Shown one piece after another: positions 9,299 to 17,770 of a stretch of DNA of 50,772 bases; the stretch's first letter is position 1; every line of letters starts with the position of its first letter. The translations under genes were made by a program, and so were the position numbers. This DNA is from Dyadobacter luticola (GTDB lineage: Bacteria; Bacteroidota; Bacteroidia; Cytophagales; Spirosomataceae), in NCBI RefSeq assembly GCF_005860805.1, contig NZ_VCEJ01000010.1, positions 1 to 50,772 on the forward strand, in the 5' to 3' direction. Under the pieces are notes generated by a model, which was given only the letters and a program-made list of their open reading frames with translations, was not told the DNA's origin and did not search any database.

Positions 9299-10483
9299 AT
9301 GAAATTCCACTTTCTCATTTTCTGGTTATTCAGTATCCTTGGTCAAAAAGCGCTTGCCCAGGCGAATATTCCCACAGCTGGTAATAAGCAGCAAGAGACA
9401 GGGAATGATTTTCCTGACTTTGATCAGACTTTACTGTTGGAAACCAAATCAGACACAACGGCGAATGTAAGTTTTGGTGATCTGGATAGTGATGGTCATC
9501 TCGACATTCTGTTGGTAAAGGGTAGACACTGGCCTATTATTGACAGGGTTCTTTTGGGTGATGGAGCGGGTGGGATTCGTAAATCTTACAGCCTGGGTGA
9601 AATAGCAGACCGCTCCTACACGGGCGGCCTGGCTGATTTTAATGGAGACGGCTTCTTGGATATCGCAATCAGCAATGACACCCCGGACAGAAAACTGATT
9701 TACCTGAATGATGGTAAAGGCAATTTTACCATTGGCTCCGAATTCGGGCGCCCGGAGTGGCCGACACGGAATTTATCTATTGCTGATATCAACAAGGATG
9801 GCTTGCCGGATCTCATTTTGGCGAACAGGGGCAAATCTCCAACGTCAAATTATATTTGTCTCAACCAGGGCAAAGGAAAATTTAACAGCAGCCCTATCGC
9901 ATTTGCGTCGTATCCGGCTACAACCATCACGCCTGCCGACTTTAATAAAGATGGATTTGTTGATCTGGTCGTGCCGCATCGTGACGGCGGCCAGAGTTAC
10001 TTATATCCCGGCAGTCCGGATATGGATTTTTCAGATGCGCATCGAATACCATTCGGTCCTGCTGACGCCAGCATTCGCGCCGCGGCAGTTGCAGATTTTA
10101 ATGGAGATAGTCTGCCGGACATTGTAACGATTGACGAATTCAAGAGAGTAAATCTTTATTTTGGACAAAATAATACCCAGTTTTCTGCTGGTATTTCCTT
10201 GGCGGATTCACATTCTGCTCCTTATGCATTGGCGATAGCCGATTTGAACCGCGATGGGAAAATGGATGTCTTTGTGGGCCACAAACAAGCGCAGTCAAAA
10301 GTGTTTTATAATGATGGAACAGGCCTCCATTTCAAAACAATTTCCTTCGGTGATTCAAAAGGTGACGTATATGGTTTTGCGATTGCTGATTTCAATGAAG
10401 ATGGCATCCCAGACATCGCCGCTGCCCGCTCAGAAGCTACCAATGTCTTATACTTTGGCCATGTCAAGTCAAAGACGAAATGA
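9299..10483 (+). CDS. Secreted FG-GAP/VCBS repeat protein, probably a seven-bladed propeller
   Basis: About 394 residues from the ATG at 9299, chosen because it gives a clean signal peptide (MKFHFLIFWLFSILGQKALA); an upstream in-frame ATG at 9242 would put 19 extra polar residues before it. The mature protein has seven calcium-binding DxDxDGxxD-type loops: DLDSDGHLD, DFNGDGFLD, DINKDGLPD, DFNKDGFVD, DFNGDSLPD, DLNRDGKMD and DFNEDGIPD. Seven such repeats are what an integrin-alpha-like beta-propeller needs, so the fold looks complete with no other domain. There is no T9SS signal at the C-terminus. Function is unknown; the family serves in adhesion or ligand binding. Confidence 0.85.
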   Translation: MKFHFLIFWLFSILGQKALAQANIPTAGNKQQETGNDFPDFDQTLLLETKSDTTANVSFGDLDSDGHLDILLVKGRHWPIIDRVLLGDGAGGIRKSYSLGEIADRSYTGGLADFNGDGFLDIAISNDTPDRKLIYLNDGKGNFTIGSEFGRPEWPTRNLSIADINKDGLPDLILANRGKSPTSNYICLNQGKGKFNSSPIAFASYPATTITPADFNKDGFVDLVVPHRDGGQSYLYPGSPDMDFSDAHRIPFGPADASIRAAAVADFNGDSLPDIVTIDEFKRVNLYFGQNNTQFSAGISLADSHSAPYALAIADLNRDGKMDVFVGHKQAQSKVFYNDGTGLHFKTISFGDSKGDVYGFAIADFNEDGIPDIAAARSEATNVLYFGHVKSKTK

Positions 10484-10492
10484 AGTATATGA

Positions 10493-10522
10493 GTAGGAGA
10501 GCCGCAGGTGACGGCCTCCTAC
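10493..10522. terminator. Stem-loop between convergent genes
   Basis: GTAGGAGaGCCG pairs with CGGCCTCCTAC across a 7-base loop, with one bulged base. The hairpin lies 10 bp after the FG-GAP stop codon and 6 bp before the stop of the convergent molybdenum hydroxylase gene, so it may terminate both. It has no clear U-run. Confidence 0.5.
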
Positions 10523-10528
10523 ACGAAC

Positions 10529-12727
10529 TCAGACTGCCCTCAAAAGCTTATCCAGCGTAACAGGATAATCCCTGACCCGGATGCCGGTCGCATTATAAAC
10601 CGCATTCGCCACGGCTGCCGCCACGCCCACAATGCCCAGCTCACCAATGCCTTTGGCTTTCATCGGTGACATCGTCGGGTCTATATCTTCCAAAAGGATT
10701 ACTTCCTGGTGCGGGATGTCTGCATGAACAGGAACTTCGTATCCCGCCAGGTCATGATTTACAAAAAAGCCAACCTTTTTGTCAACGACCATTTCCTCCA
10801 TCAATGCTGCGCCTACGCCCATGGTCATCGCGCCGATTACCTGGCTACGCGCCGCCTTTGGATTCAAAATCCTGCCTGCGTGGCACACTGCCAGCATTCT
10901 TCTTACACGGATCTCATATGTAAATGCATTCACGCCCACTTCCACAAAATGCGCCCCGAAGGTATCCTGCGCATATTCTTTTGAGAGTTCGCCGTAAGTC
11001 ATCGTATCCTCTGCAACAAGCTCCCCATTTTTTGCCGCATCTGCCAAAGCAGCGCTGCGGTCACCAACCGTAATACGACCATCCGAAAACTGTGCTTTTT
11101 CCACATCGAAACCAAGCTTACCAGCTACTGCCTCCCTCAGTTTCATGCAGGCCGCATATACGCCGGAAGTGGAAGAAGCCGCGCCCCACTGCCCGCCTGA
11201 ACCTGATGACTCGGGGAAGGACGAATCCCCAAGCTTCACCTGAACCTGATCGATCCCGACGCCCATCATTTCTGCGGCTGTCTGCGCGATAATCGTGTAG
11301 CTTCCCGTACCGATGTCGGTCATGTCGGTTTCCACAGTGATCTTTCCGCTGCTGTCCAGTCTTACACGTGCAGCGGATTTAGTAATGGGTGCACCCCGCA
11401 TAGCCGCTGCCACGCCCATCCCAATGAGCCAATCGCCTTCCCTGATTATACCCGGTTTAGCATTTCGGCGCTCCCAGCCAAATTTATCAGCTCCCTCTCG
11501 CAGGCACTCGACCAGTTTACGGGTCGAAAACTTACGTCCCGGCTTCTCGGGGTCTTCCTGTGTATCATTTTTGATCCGGAAGTCGACCGGGTCCATTTGC
11601 AGTTTTTCGGCCATTTCATCCATCGCGATTTCCAGCGCCATCATACCCGATGCCTCTCCCGGTGCCCGCATGGCGCTGCCCTCAACAAGATGCAAAACAG
11701 CCAACCGGAGCCTGGTGAGCCTGTTAGCGCCCGCATACAAGAGACGCGTGGATGCAATAGTTGATTCGGTCATGCCTCCCGGCAGGTTCCCCGACCAGCT
11801 TTCATGACCGATTGCCGTAATGGTACCGTCCTGCTTTGCCCCTATTCTTATTCGCTGAATGGTTTTCGGACGGTGGATGGTGTTGTTGAACATCAAAGGA
11901 CGCTGCAATGTCAGCTTTACCGGCCGGCCAGCAGCGCGCGCGGCCAGACTTGCCGCTACCAGATCCGAAAGTACTGTCCCTTTCCCCCCAAAGCCACCAC
12001 CAATGTAAGCTGAGATAAGCCGCACATTTTCTTTGGGTATACCCAAAATGACCCCAAGGTCGCGGATGCCCCAATTGAGCTGCTGGATGGTGCACCAGCA
12101 GGTAAGTTTATCACCATCCCATTTGGCGATAGTGGCGTGAGGCTCCATCATCGCATGCGCCTGGTCGGGCGTCGAGTAGGTTTGATCTATTTTTACCTCA
12201 GCCGCCTTAAACGCACCCTCAAAATCGCCTATAAGCGTTTCACCCGGAGGCGTGTATGGACCTGGGTTAGGAGGCTGGGCGCTACCTTTTGAAGCTTCCA
12301 GATCATAATCGCCTGCTTGTTTTTTGTATTCAACCTTCAAAAGCGCGGCTGCTGACCTTGCCTGTTCAAAAGTTTCAGCCACGACAATTGCTACCGCCTG
12401 ATGGTAATGGTCAACCTGCGGTCCGGCCAGAAAACGGCTGACGTAAAACTTACCTGTTTGCAGCGGACCGGCGTTCGCAGCCGTGACGATCGCCAGCACG
12501 CCGGGCGCAGCTTTGGCGGCAGTTTGGTCAATGCGGGTAATGGTTCCGCGCGCAATGGCCGCACCCAGAATATACCCATAGGCAGGATTGGTAACCTGCT
12601 CATTGTATTCATAAGCATATTTGGCCGTGCCGGTTGTTTTCAAAGGGCCTTCAATGCGGTCGGTGGGCTTGCCAACGACTTTCAATTGATCGATGGGGTT
12701 TTGCCCCGCTGGTTTGTCGAATTTCAT
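10529..12727 (-). CDS. Molybdenum hydroxylase large subunit, PaoC-like (copy 1)
   Basis: A 732-residue molybdopterin-binding subunit of the xanthine dehydrogenase/aldehyde oxidase family. The N-terminal aldehyde oxidase a/b hammerhead domain begins at DRIEGPLKTTGTAKYAYE; the Moco-binding half contains GGGFGGKG and the near-C-terminal GIGELG whose Glu is the family's catalytic base. Size and subunit order match E. coli PaoABC, a periplasmic enzyme that oxidises aldehydes to acids. The FAD subunit gene lies 1 bp upstream and the 2Fe-2S gene before that, so this is the last gene of a three-gene operon. No signal peptide is present; the complex would be carried out by the Tat signal of the small subunit. 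No PaoD-type Moco insertion chaperone is visible here. Confidence 0.92.
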   Translation of the reverse strand: MKFDKPAGQNPIDQLKVVGKPTDRIEGPLKTTGTAKYAYEYNEQVTNPAYGYILGAAIARGTITRIDQTAAKAAPGVLAIVTAANAGPLQTGKFYVSRFLAGPQVDHYHQAVAIVVAETFEQARSAAALLKVEYKKQAGDYDLEASKGSAQPPNPGPYTPPGETLIGDFEGAFKAAEVKIDQTYSTPDQAHAMMEPHATIAKWDGDKLTCWCTIQQLNWGIRDLGVILGIPKENVRLISAYIGGGFGGKGTVLSDLVAASLAARAAGRPVKLTLQRPLMFNNTIHRPKTIQRIRIGAKQDGTITAIGHESWSGNLPGGMTESTIASTRLLYAGANRLTRLRLAVLHLVEGSAMRAPGEASGMMALEIAMDEMAEKLQMDPVDFRIKNDTQEDPEKPGRKFSTRKLVECLREGADKFGWERRNAKPGIIREGDWLIGMGVAAAMRGAPITKSAARVRLDSSGKITVETDMTDIGTGSYTIIAQTAAEMMGVGIDQVQVKLGDSSFPESSGSGGQWGAASSTSGVYAACMKLREAVAGKLGFDVEKAQFSDGRITVGDRSAALADAAKNGELVAEDTMTYGELSKEYAQDTFGAHFVEVGVNAFTYEIRVRRMLAVCHAGRILNPKAARSQVIGAMTMGVGAALMEEMVVDKKVGFFVNHDLAGYEVPVHADIPHQEVILLEDIDPTMSPMKAKGIGELGIVGVAAAVANAVYNATGIRVRDYPVTLDKLLRAV

Positions 12728-12728
12728 A

Positions 12729-13679
12729 TCAGCTTTTCCCTTCTTTTAAGACTAGTTCAATTGTACGCTCTACCAGAGCGAGTTTATATTTATTGTCCTG
12801 GGTAGGCCTGGCGCCTTCCATCAGTTTGGCAGCAAACGCCTTTGCCCCCGATGGAATCAGCTTTTCTGCACCCGGAACGCGCCACGGCCTTGGAGCAACG
12901 CCTCCAATGGCTATTTTCCCGCTTCCATCTTTAAATAAAATGGCGGCAACCGACACCAGCGCGAATGCGTAAGAAGCGCGGTCACGAACTTTATGATAGA
13001 TATGCGTTCCACCGACCGGCGCAGGCAACACCACGGATGTGATCAGCTCATTCTTTTCCAGATTGGTTTCCAGATGTGGCGTTTTCCCCGGCAAACGATA
13101 TAATTGCGAAATGGGGATCTGACGGGTTTTGCCGGCAGGATTGATTGTCTCAACCACTGCATCCAGGGCCATCATGCCCACAGCCATATCGCTGGGATGG
13201 GTCGCAATGCAGGCATCGCTGCTGCCAATGACGGCCAGTTGCTTGCTAAATCCGGCGATAGCTGCACACCCGCTGCCAGGCACGCGTTTGTTGCATGGCT
13301 GGTTGGTATCATAAAAATAAGGGCACCGCGTGCGCTGCAAAAGATTGCCTGCCGTTGTTGCCTTATTACGGAGCTGCCCGGAAGCGCCTGCAAGCAAAGC
13401 CCTGGATAAAACGCCATAGTCTTTTCGGATTTTTGGGTCTGCTGCAAGGTCCGTATTGCTGACCAGCGCGCCAATTCTCAGGCCGCCATTCGCTGTTGGC
13501 TCAATTTTGTCCAAACCGATCCGGCCAATGTCGATCAGGTGGGCTGGTGTCTCAATCTGCAATTTCATTAGGTCGAGCAGGTTCGTGCCCCCTGCCAGAA
13601 ATTTAGCACCGGGCTTATCGGCAATTGCTGCTGCCGCCTCGGCTGGCGTAGTCACGCGCTGGTATGTGAATGATTTCAT
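12729..13679 (-). CDS. FAD-binding subunit of molybdenum hydroxylase, PaoB-like (copy 1)
   Basis: A 316-residue medium subunit. It has the FAD pyrophosphate-binding segment FLAGGTNLLDLMK near residue 30 and the CO-dehydrogenase flavoprotein C-terminal domain. Between about 107 and 133 it has a Cys-rich insert (QRTRCPYFYD, PCNKR, GSGC), which is the four-Cys site that binds an extra 4Fe-4S cluster in PaoB. This supports a PaoABC-type aldehyde oxidase rather than a xanthine dehydrogenase. The gene lies 45 bp after the 2Fe-2S subunit and 1 bp before the large subunit. It passes electrons from the iron-sulfur clusters to its flavin and on to an acceptor. Confidence 0.92.
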   Translation of the reverse strand: MKSFTYQRVTTPAEAAAAIADKPGAKFLAGGTNLLDLMKLQIETPAHLIDIGRIGLDKIEPTANGGLRIGALVSNTDLAADPKIRKDYGVLSRALLAGASGQLRNKATTAGNLLQRTRCPYFYDTNQPCNKRVPGSGCAAIAGFSKQLAVIGSSDACIATHPSDMAVGMMALDAVVETINPAGKTRQIPISQLYRLPGKTPHLETNLEKNELITSVVLPAPVGGTHIYHKVRDRASYAFALVSVAAILFKDGSGKIAIGGVAPRPWRVPGAEKLIPSGAKAFAAKLMEGARPTQDNKYKLALVERTIELVLKEGKS

Positions 13680-13724
13680 GGGATGAAATGTCTTTTCGTG
13701 AAAATGCGGCAGTCTTTATCTGCC

Positions 13725-14381
13725 TTATGCTCCTGCAACTTCCGCTGCTGCCTCGGCAATGTTGGAGTATGCGCCACACCGGCAGATATTCCCGCTCATC
13801 CGTTCCCTGAATTCTGCATTGGTAAACAACATCTCAGCATTCAGATCGCCACTGGCATGGCTGGGGATGCCTGCCTTTATCTCTTCCAGAACAGCCACGG
13901 CCGAGCAGATTTGCCCTGGCGTGCAATAGCCACATTGGTATCCGTCGTGTTTGATAAATGCCGACTGCATCGGGTGGAGCTTTTCCGGTGTTCCCAGCCC
14001 CTCGATGGTTGTGATCGAATCATTCTCGTGCTGCAATGCGAGCGAAAGGCATGAATTGATACGCTTTCCATTGACAAGCACCGTGCAGGCACCACACTGT
14101 CCATGATCACAACCCTTTTTGGTGCCTGTAAGATGCAAATGTTCCCGGAGCGAATCCAGCAATGTTGTCCGGGTATCGATTTCAAGTTTCTGAATTTTTC
14201 CGTTCACAGTAAACGATACCTCAGCCGAAACAACCGGCACAACAGCCTGCGGCGGTGACGCAGCCTCTACTCCGGTAACCTTGGTAAGAGCCAGCGTAGT
14301 GACTGCAATGGCAGTCCCCGCCAGCATTTCGCGCCGGCTGATGTTGCCTGCTGAATTTTCTTCTTTCATAGTTTCGCCCAT
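13725..14381 (-). CDS. 2Fe-2S subunit of molybdenum hydroxylase with Tat signal, PaoA-like (copy 1)
   Basis: A 218-residue small subunit. The N-terminus carries a twin-arginine motif (ISRREMLAG) before a hydrophobic stretch, so the folded complex is probably exported to the periplasm. The plant-type ferredoxin site is in KKGCDHGQCGACTV with a fourth Cys in INSCL; the second, all-helical 2Fe-2S site is QCGYCTPGQ plus ICRCGAY. A second ATG four codons in could equally be the start. It is the first gene of the operon; candidate operator and -7 box lie about 100-160 bp upstream (14479-14543). Confidence 0.92.
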   Translation of the reverse strand: MGETMKEENSAGNISRREMLAGTAIAVTTLALTKVTGVEAASPPQAVVPVVSAEVSFTVNGKIQKLEIDTRTTLLDSLREHLHLTGTKKGCDHGQCGACTVLVNGKRINSCLSLALQHENDSITTIEGLGTPEKLHPMQSAFIKHDGYQCGYCTPGQICSAVAVLEEIKAGIPSHASGDLNAEMLFTNAEFRERMSGNICRCGAYSNIAEAAAEVAGA

Positions 14382-14478
14382 TTGCGTATAACTTGTTGAC
14401 TTACAATAGCTATACCGTGTAAAAGTAAACTAAGTCGTAGTCACAAAATCGTGATTATTCTGCACTATTTTAATCCTG

Positions 14479-14543
14479 CCAATATAAACTATCCCTCCTG
14501 CGGAGAATGTAGGATATCAACCAATTGCTTATGAATATCAAAC
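14479..14543 (-). promoter_or_regulatory. AraC-type operator A plus -7 box upstream of hydroxylase operon 1
   Basis: On the plus strand two direct half-sites, AGGATATCAACC (14511) and TGAATATCAAAC (14532), start 21 bp apart. On the minus strand, TATATTGG at 14486-14479 matches the Bacteroidetes -7 consensus TAnnTTTG at seven of eight positions and lies 25 bp from the proximal half-site. The same arrangement recurs at four other places in this cluster. It lies between the 3' end of the SDR gene and the 2Fe-2S gene, so it probably drives the hydroxylase operon with a leader of about 90 nt. Confidence 0.7.
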
Positions 14544-14558
14544 TATTCGAAGGAGTTG

Positions 14559-15308
14559 TTATAGTTCCTGCGCGGTCGGCCGGAAGATCACTTCATTGAT
14601 ATCTACATCGTCCGGCTGACTGATCGCGAAGGCCACCACGCGCGCAAAACTATCGGGACTGATTCCTACGGTTCCCACGTAATCCTGGTTGGCTTTCTGG
14701 ATATCAACCTCGGTAATATGATCGAGCAATTCGGTCTTCACCGCGCCGGGACAAACGATTGTGGTGCGGATATTGTAAGGCTTCACTTCCATCCGTAACC
14801 CCTCGCTCAATGCGCGCACGGCAAACTTGGTAGCGGAATAAACCGCAGAACCGCCGAATATTTTATGTCCCGCCACAGAAGAAGTATTAATGATCTGGCC
14901 CGATTTCTGCTGTTTCATATAAGGCAGGACAGCGGCAATGCCATTCAGCACACCCTTGATGTTCACATCGATCATCGTGTCCCACTCATCGACATTCAGG
15001 CGGTCGATCGGCGATAGCGGCATGATGCCTGCGTTGTTCACGATGACGTCCACCCGTCCGAAATGCTCCACTGCCGAATCGACGAACTGCTTCACCTGCT
15101 CCCTTTTGGTCACATCCACGGCAATGGCGAGGGATTTTCCGCCAATGTCATTGATTTGTTTTGAAAGCTTTTCAATTTTATCCGCTCTTCTAGCGCCCAG
15201 CACAACAGTTGCCCCCAGCGCCGCCAGATACTTTGCGGCTGCTTCACCCATTCCACTGCTCGCGCCGGTAATTAAGACTACTTTTCCTCTGATATTTTCT
15301 ATACTAAT
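14559..15308 (-). CDS. Short-chain dehydrogenase/reductase (SDR), apparent ATT start
   Basis: A classical SDR of about 249 residues. The cofactor motif ITGASSGMG lies directly before the first ATG (15251), so a start there would remove the nucleotide-binding loop. The frame is open upstream to a TAG at about 15357 but has no ATG, GTG or TTG in that stretch. Counting back, an ATT at 15306-15308 would give the N-terminus (M)SIENIRGKVVLITG, the usual length. The catalytic residues are Ser in NTSSVAG and YSATK; NNAG is present. The enzyme reduces or oxidises an unknown carbonyl/alcohol with NAD(P). It could be translated from a rare ATT start or be silenced by a start-codon mutation. Confidence 0.85.
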   Translation of the reverse strand: MSIENIRGKVVLITGASSGMGEAAAKYLAALGATVVLGARRADKIEKLSKQINDIGGKSLAIAVDVTKREQVKQFVDSAVEHFGRVDVIVNNAGIMPLSPIDRLNVDEWDTMIDVNIKGVLNGIAAVLPYMKQQKSGQIINTSSVAGHKIFGGSAVYSATKFAVRALSEGLRMEVKPYNIRTTIVCPGAVKTELLDHITEVDIQKANQDYVGTVGISPDSFARVVAFAISQPDDVDINEVIFRPTAQEL

Positions 15309-15381
15309 TGATAATCTGATTTTACTTTTTACTGAATTAAAATGCTATTCTGCGTCTGTTTCCAACAAAAATGGCGGTGCG

Positions 15382-16365
15382 TTACCGCTCAACTTGTTTT
15401 TGCATTTCTGCCGGGTAGCGCGCACCCATGATTTTAATTTGAGACACTGCTGCATTGATTTCGCTCAAATCGCTTTCGCTCAACTGAATATTGACTGCAC
15501 CCAGATTTTCTTCGAGCCGGTGGATTTTGGTGGTTCCCGGAATGGGGACGATCCATGGTTTCTGAGCCAGCAGCCAGGCCAGTGCAACTTGTGCAGCAGT
15601 GGCTTGTTTTTGCATTGCAATCTGCCCCAGCAAATCCACCAGGTTTTGGTTTACCTTCCTGTTTTCCTCTGCAAAACGAGGGACCTTGTTACGAAAATCG
15701 CTTTGATCGAACTTGGTGTCGACGTTTATTTTGCCTGTAAGAAACCCTTTTCCCAGCGGGCTGAATGGCACAAAGCCAATTCCAAGTTCTTCCAATGCGG
15801 GCAGTATTTCGGCCTCGGGCTCTTTCCACCAAAGCGAATATTCACTTTGTAATGCAGCAACCGGCTGGACGGCATGTGCGCGGCGAATGGTCGCTACGCC
15901 TGCTTCCGAAAGGCCGAAATGCTTCACTTTTCCTTCGCTGATCAAATCCTTCACGGTTCCGGCAACATCTTCAATCGGAACATTGGGATCCACCCGATGC
16001 TGGTAAAACAGGTCTATGACATCCGTCCGTAAACGTTTTAAAGACGCTTCCGCCACTGCACGGATGTTTTCGGGCCGGCTGTCGAGTCCCTTGGCTGGCA
16101 CCCCTCCGACAAAGCCGAATTTGGTCGCAATCACTACCGCTTTGCGAAAGGGCTGCAAAGCCTCGCCCAGCAATTCTTCATTCACATATGGTCCATATGC
16201 CTCGGCCGTATCAAAGAAAGTGACGCCCCGCTCCGCAGCTGCGCGGATCAGCTTAATGGCTTCCTGCTTCTCAGTTGCAGGCCCATAACCAAAGCTCAGC
16301 CCCATGCAACCCAGGCCAACCGCAGAAACTTCCAGTCCAGTATTTCCTAATTTTCGCTTTTCCAT
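15382..16365 (-). CDS. Aldo/keto reductase
   Basis: A 327-residue NADPH-dependent aldo/keto reductase with the TIM-barrel family signatures: KLGNTGLEVSAVGLGCMGLS at the start, FFDTAEAYGPYVNEELLGEA (catalytic Asp and Tyr), ATKFGF (catalytic Lys) and YQHRVDP (catalytic His). The closing IPGTTK motif for the cofactor phosphate is also present. It belongs to the broad group that reduces small aldehydes and ketones. It lies 73 bp upstream of the SDR's likely start, on the same strand, so the two may be cotranscribed; together with the aldehyde oxidases they suggest aldehyde or alcohol turnover. The divergent neighbour is an AraC regulator. Confidence 0.93.
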   Translation of the reverse strand: MEKRKLGNTGLEVSAVGLGCMGLSFGYGPATEKQEAIKLIRAAAERGVTFFDTAEAYGPYVNEELLGEALQPFRKAVVIATKFGFVGGVPAKGLDSRPENIRAVAEASLKRLRTDVIDLFYQHRVDPNVPIEDVAGTVKDLISEGKVKHFGLSEAGVATIRRAHAVQPVAALQSEYSLWWKEPEAEILPALEELGIGFVPFSPLGKGFLTGKINVDTKFDQSDFRNKVPRFAEENRKVNQNLVDLLGQIAMQKQATAAQVALAWLLAQKPWIVPIPGTTKIHRLEENLGAVNIQLSESDLSEINAAVSQIKIMGARYPAEMQKQVER

Positions 16366-16433
16366 ATTTTTATTCTACCAAAATCATCAATTAATTACCA
16401 GCCGCTTCGAAGACCGTCACATCATTTTAGCCT

Positions 16434-16465
16434 TTGAACTTCAATGATTGTACCACAAAGTTCAA
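16434..16465. promoter_or_regulatory. Inverted repeat between aldo/keto reductase and AraC genes
   Basis: TTGAACTT at 16434-16441 and AAGTTCAA at 16458-16465 form a perfect 8-bp inverted repeat with 16 bp between. It lies in the region separating two divergent genes, where an operator would be expected. A function is inferred from position only. Confidence 0.4.
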
Positions 16466-16589
16466 GCCATTTTTGCGATCGCTTTGTATACATATTCCTG
16501 ATATTTATACCAATGTTCCAGATTCATCATGAGTATGTAGTCGAGCGCGTTTGAATTCAGTAATTTGGTATCTGTTAACAAAAAAGACG

Positions 16590-17489
16590 ATGGAAAATCA
16601 GATCCGATTTGACTCTGTAAGTGAATACAATGCATTCAACCAGCACGAAACGCTGCATCCTTTGGCGACGGTGGTAGACCTGTCCAAAGCTGAGGCGCGC
16701 CAGCTCAAAACCATGTATTTGGGGCTGTACTTTGTGATGCTGAAAGGAGTAGCATGTGGCGACCTTCGTTATGGCAAGCAGCATTACGATTATCAGGAAG
16801 GTACACTCGTATTCTTTGCGCCGGGTCAGGTGGTGGGTCTTGAAAACGAACTATACAGGCCGAACGGCCACGCGCTCGTTTTTCATCCCGATCTGCTGCA
16901 CGGCACCTCCTTGAACCAGCACATCCACGAATACAACTTTTTTCGCTACCAGACCCACGAATCTTTGCATATCTCCGAGCGGGAAAGGCAAATTGTGATG
17001 GACTGTTTTGCAAAAATCAGGTATGAGCTCGAACATGCCCTCGACCACCACAGCAGGAAGCTGATCGTTTCCAATATCGAACTGTTTCTGGACTACTGCA
17101 AACGCTTTTACGACCGGCAATTTCTCACCCGCGAAACGGTGCATAAAGGGATTATTGAGCGATTTGAGGCACTTTTGACTAACTACTTTTTGTCAGACAA
17201 GCCCGGTGCAATCGGGTTACCTTCGGTAGCTTATTTCGCTAACGAACTTAACCTTTCAACAAAGTATTTCGGCGACCTGGTCCGAAAAGAAACCGGGCAA
17301 ACGGCGCAGGACTATATTCAGGCCAAACTGATCGATGTGGCCAAAGAAAAGATTTTTGACCATACCAAAACCGTAAGCGAGATCGCATTTGAAATGGGAT
17401 TTAAATATCCCCAGCATTTTTCAAGGCTTTTCAAACAGCACGTAGGTCAGACGCCAAATGCATTCCGGGGACTTCAAAATTTGAACTAA
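16590..17489 (+). CDS. AraC-family transcriptional regulator
   Basis: About 299 residues from the ATG at 16590, preferred over 16551 because MENQIRFDSVSEYN is a typical start for this group. The N-terminal half is a cupin-like sensor (YQEGTLVFFAPGQV); the C-terminal 100 residues are an AraC double helix-turn-helix with the signatures LNLSTKYFGDLVRKETGQT and VSEIAFEMGFKYPQHFSRLFKQHVGQTPNAFR. It is divergent from the aldo/keto reductase and probably controls it and the SDR. The recurring 21-bp direct repeat of the cluster is not found in front of this gene, which favours the other AraC gene (30160-31038) as the regulator that binds it. Confidence 0.92.
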   Translation: MENQIRFDSVSEYNAFNQHETLHPLATVVDLSKAEARQLKTMYLGLYFVMLKGVACGDLRYGKQHYDYQEGTLVFFAPGQVVGLENELYRPNGHALVFHPDLLHGTSLNQHIHEYNFFRYQTHESLHISERERQIVMDCFAKIRYELEHALDHHSRKLIVSNIELFLDYCKRFYDRQFLTRETVHKGIIERFEALLTNYFLSDKPGAIGLPSVAYFANELNLSTKYFGDLVRKETGQTAQDYIQAKLIDVAKEKIFDHTKTVSEIAFEMGFKYPQHFSRLFKQHVGQTPNAFRGLQNLN

Positions 17490-17498
17490 GGTGCATCG

Positions 17499-17658
17499 AT
17501 CGAAAACGATGACCACCTTGAATTAATCTTATCGGAAGTGGAAGATGATTACGATAAGCCGACATTAGCAAGCAGATTATCAGGCGCTTGATGAACTCTT
17601 TGCAACTGACGAGTCGATTGTGCACACGCGGATCACAGCACGCGCCTTGCAAGAATAG
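17499..17658 (+). pseudogene. Possible remnant of a small acidic protein gene
   Basis: Right after the AraC gene a protein-like reading ENDDHLELILSEVEDD runs to about 17573 and then meets a stop, while the +1 frame from 17572 continues with ADYQALDELFATDESIVHT and ends at TAG 17656. Joined across the shift these read as one acidic, plausible protein end without its start. No family is recognised. This marks the left edge of the accessory insertion. The call rests only on composition and continuity. Confidence 0.35.
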
Positions 17659-17701
17659 ACCTGCGCCGACCGTTGAACCCGGTAATTTACACAGGCAAGG
17701 G

Positions 17702-17753
17702 CTGTAAAATATCCCTGCGCTTCCCGCCGGATTTACATAAATTGCCTTTTTTA
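17702..17753 (+). promoter_or_regulatory. Conserved 52-bp block upstream of HTH gene, copy 1
   Basis: This block aligns without gaps to 49556-49607 in front of the second HTH gene, with 45 of 52 positions identical (counted by eye), and ends 17 bp before the start codon. Its core reads GATTTACATAAATTGCC followed by six T. Conservation outside the coding region suggests a shared promoter or autoregulatory operator. Confidence 0.6.
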
Positions 17754-17770
17754 CAAAAACCGTCCACTGT

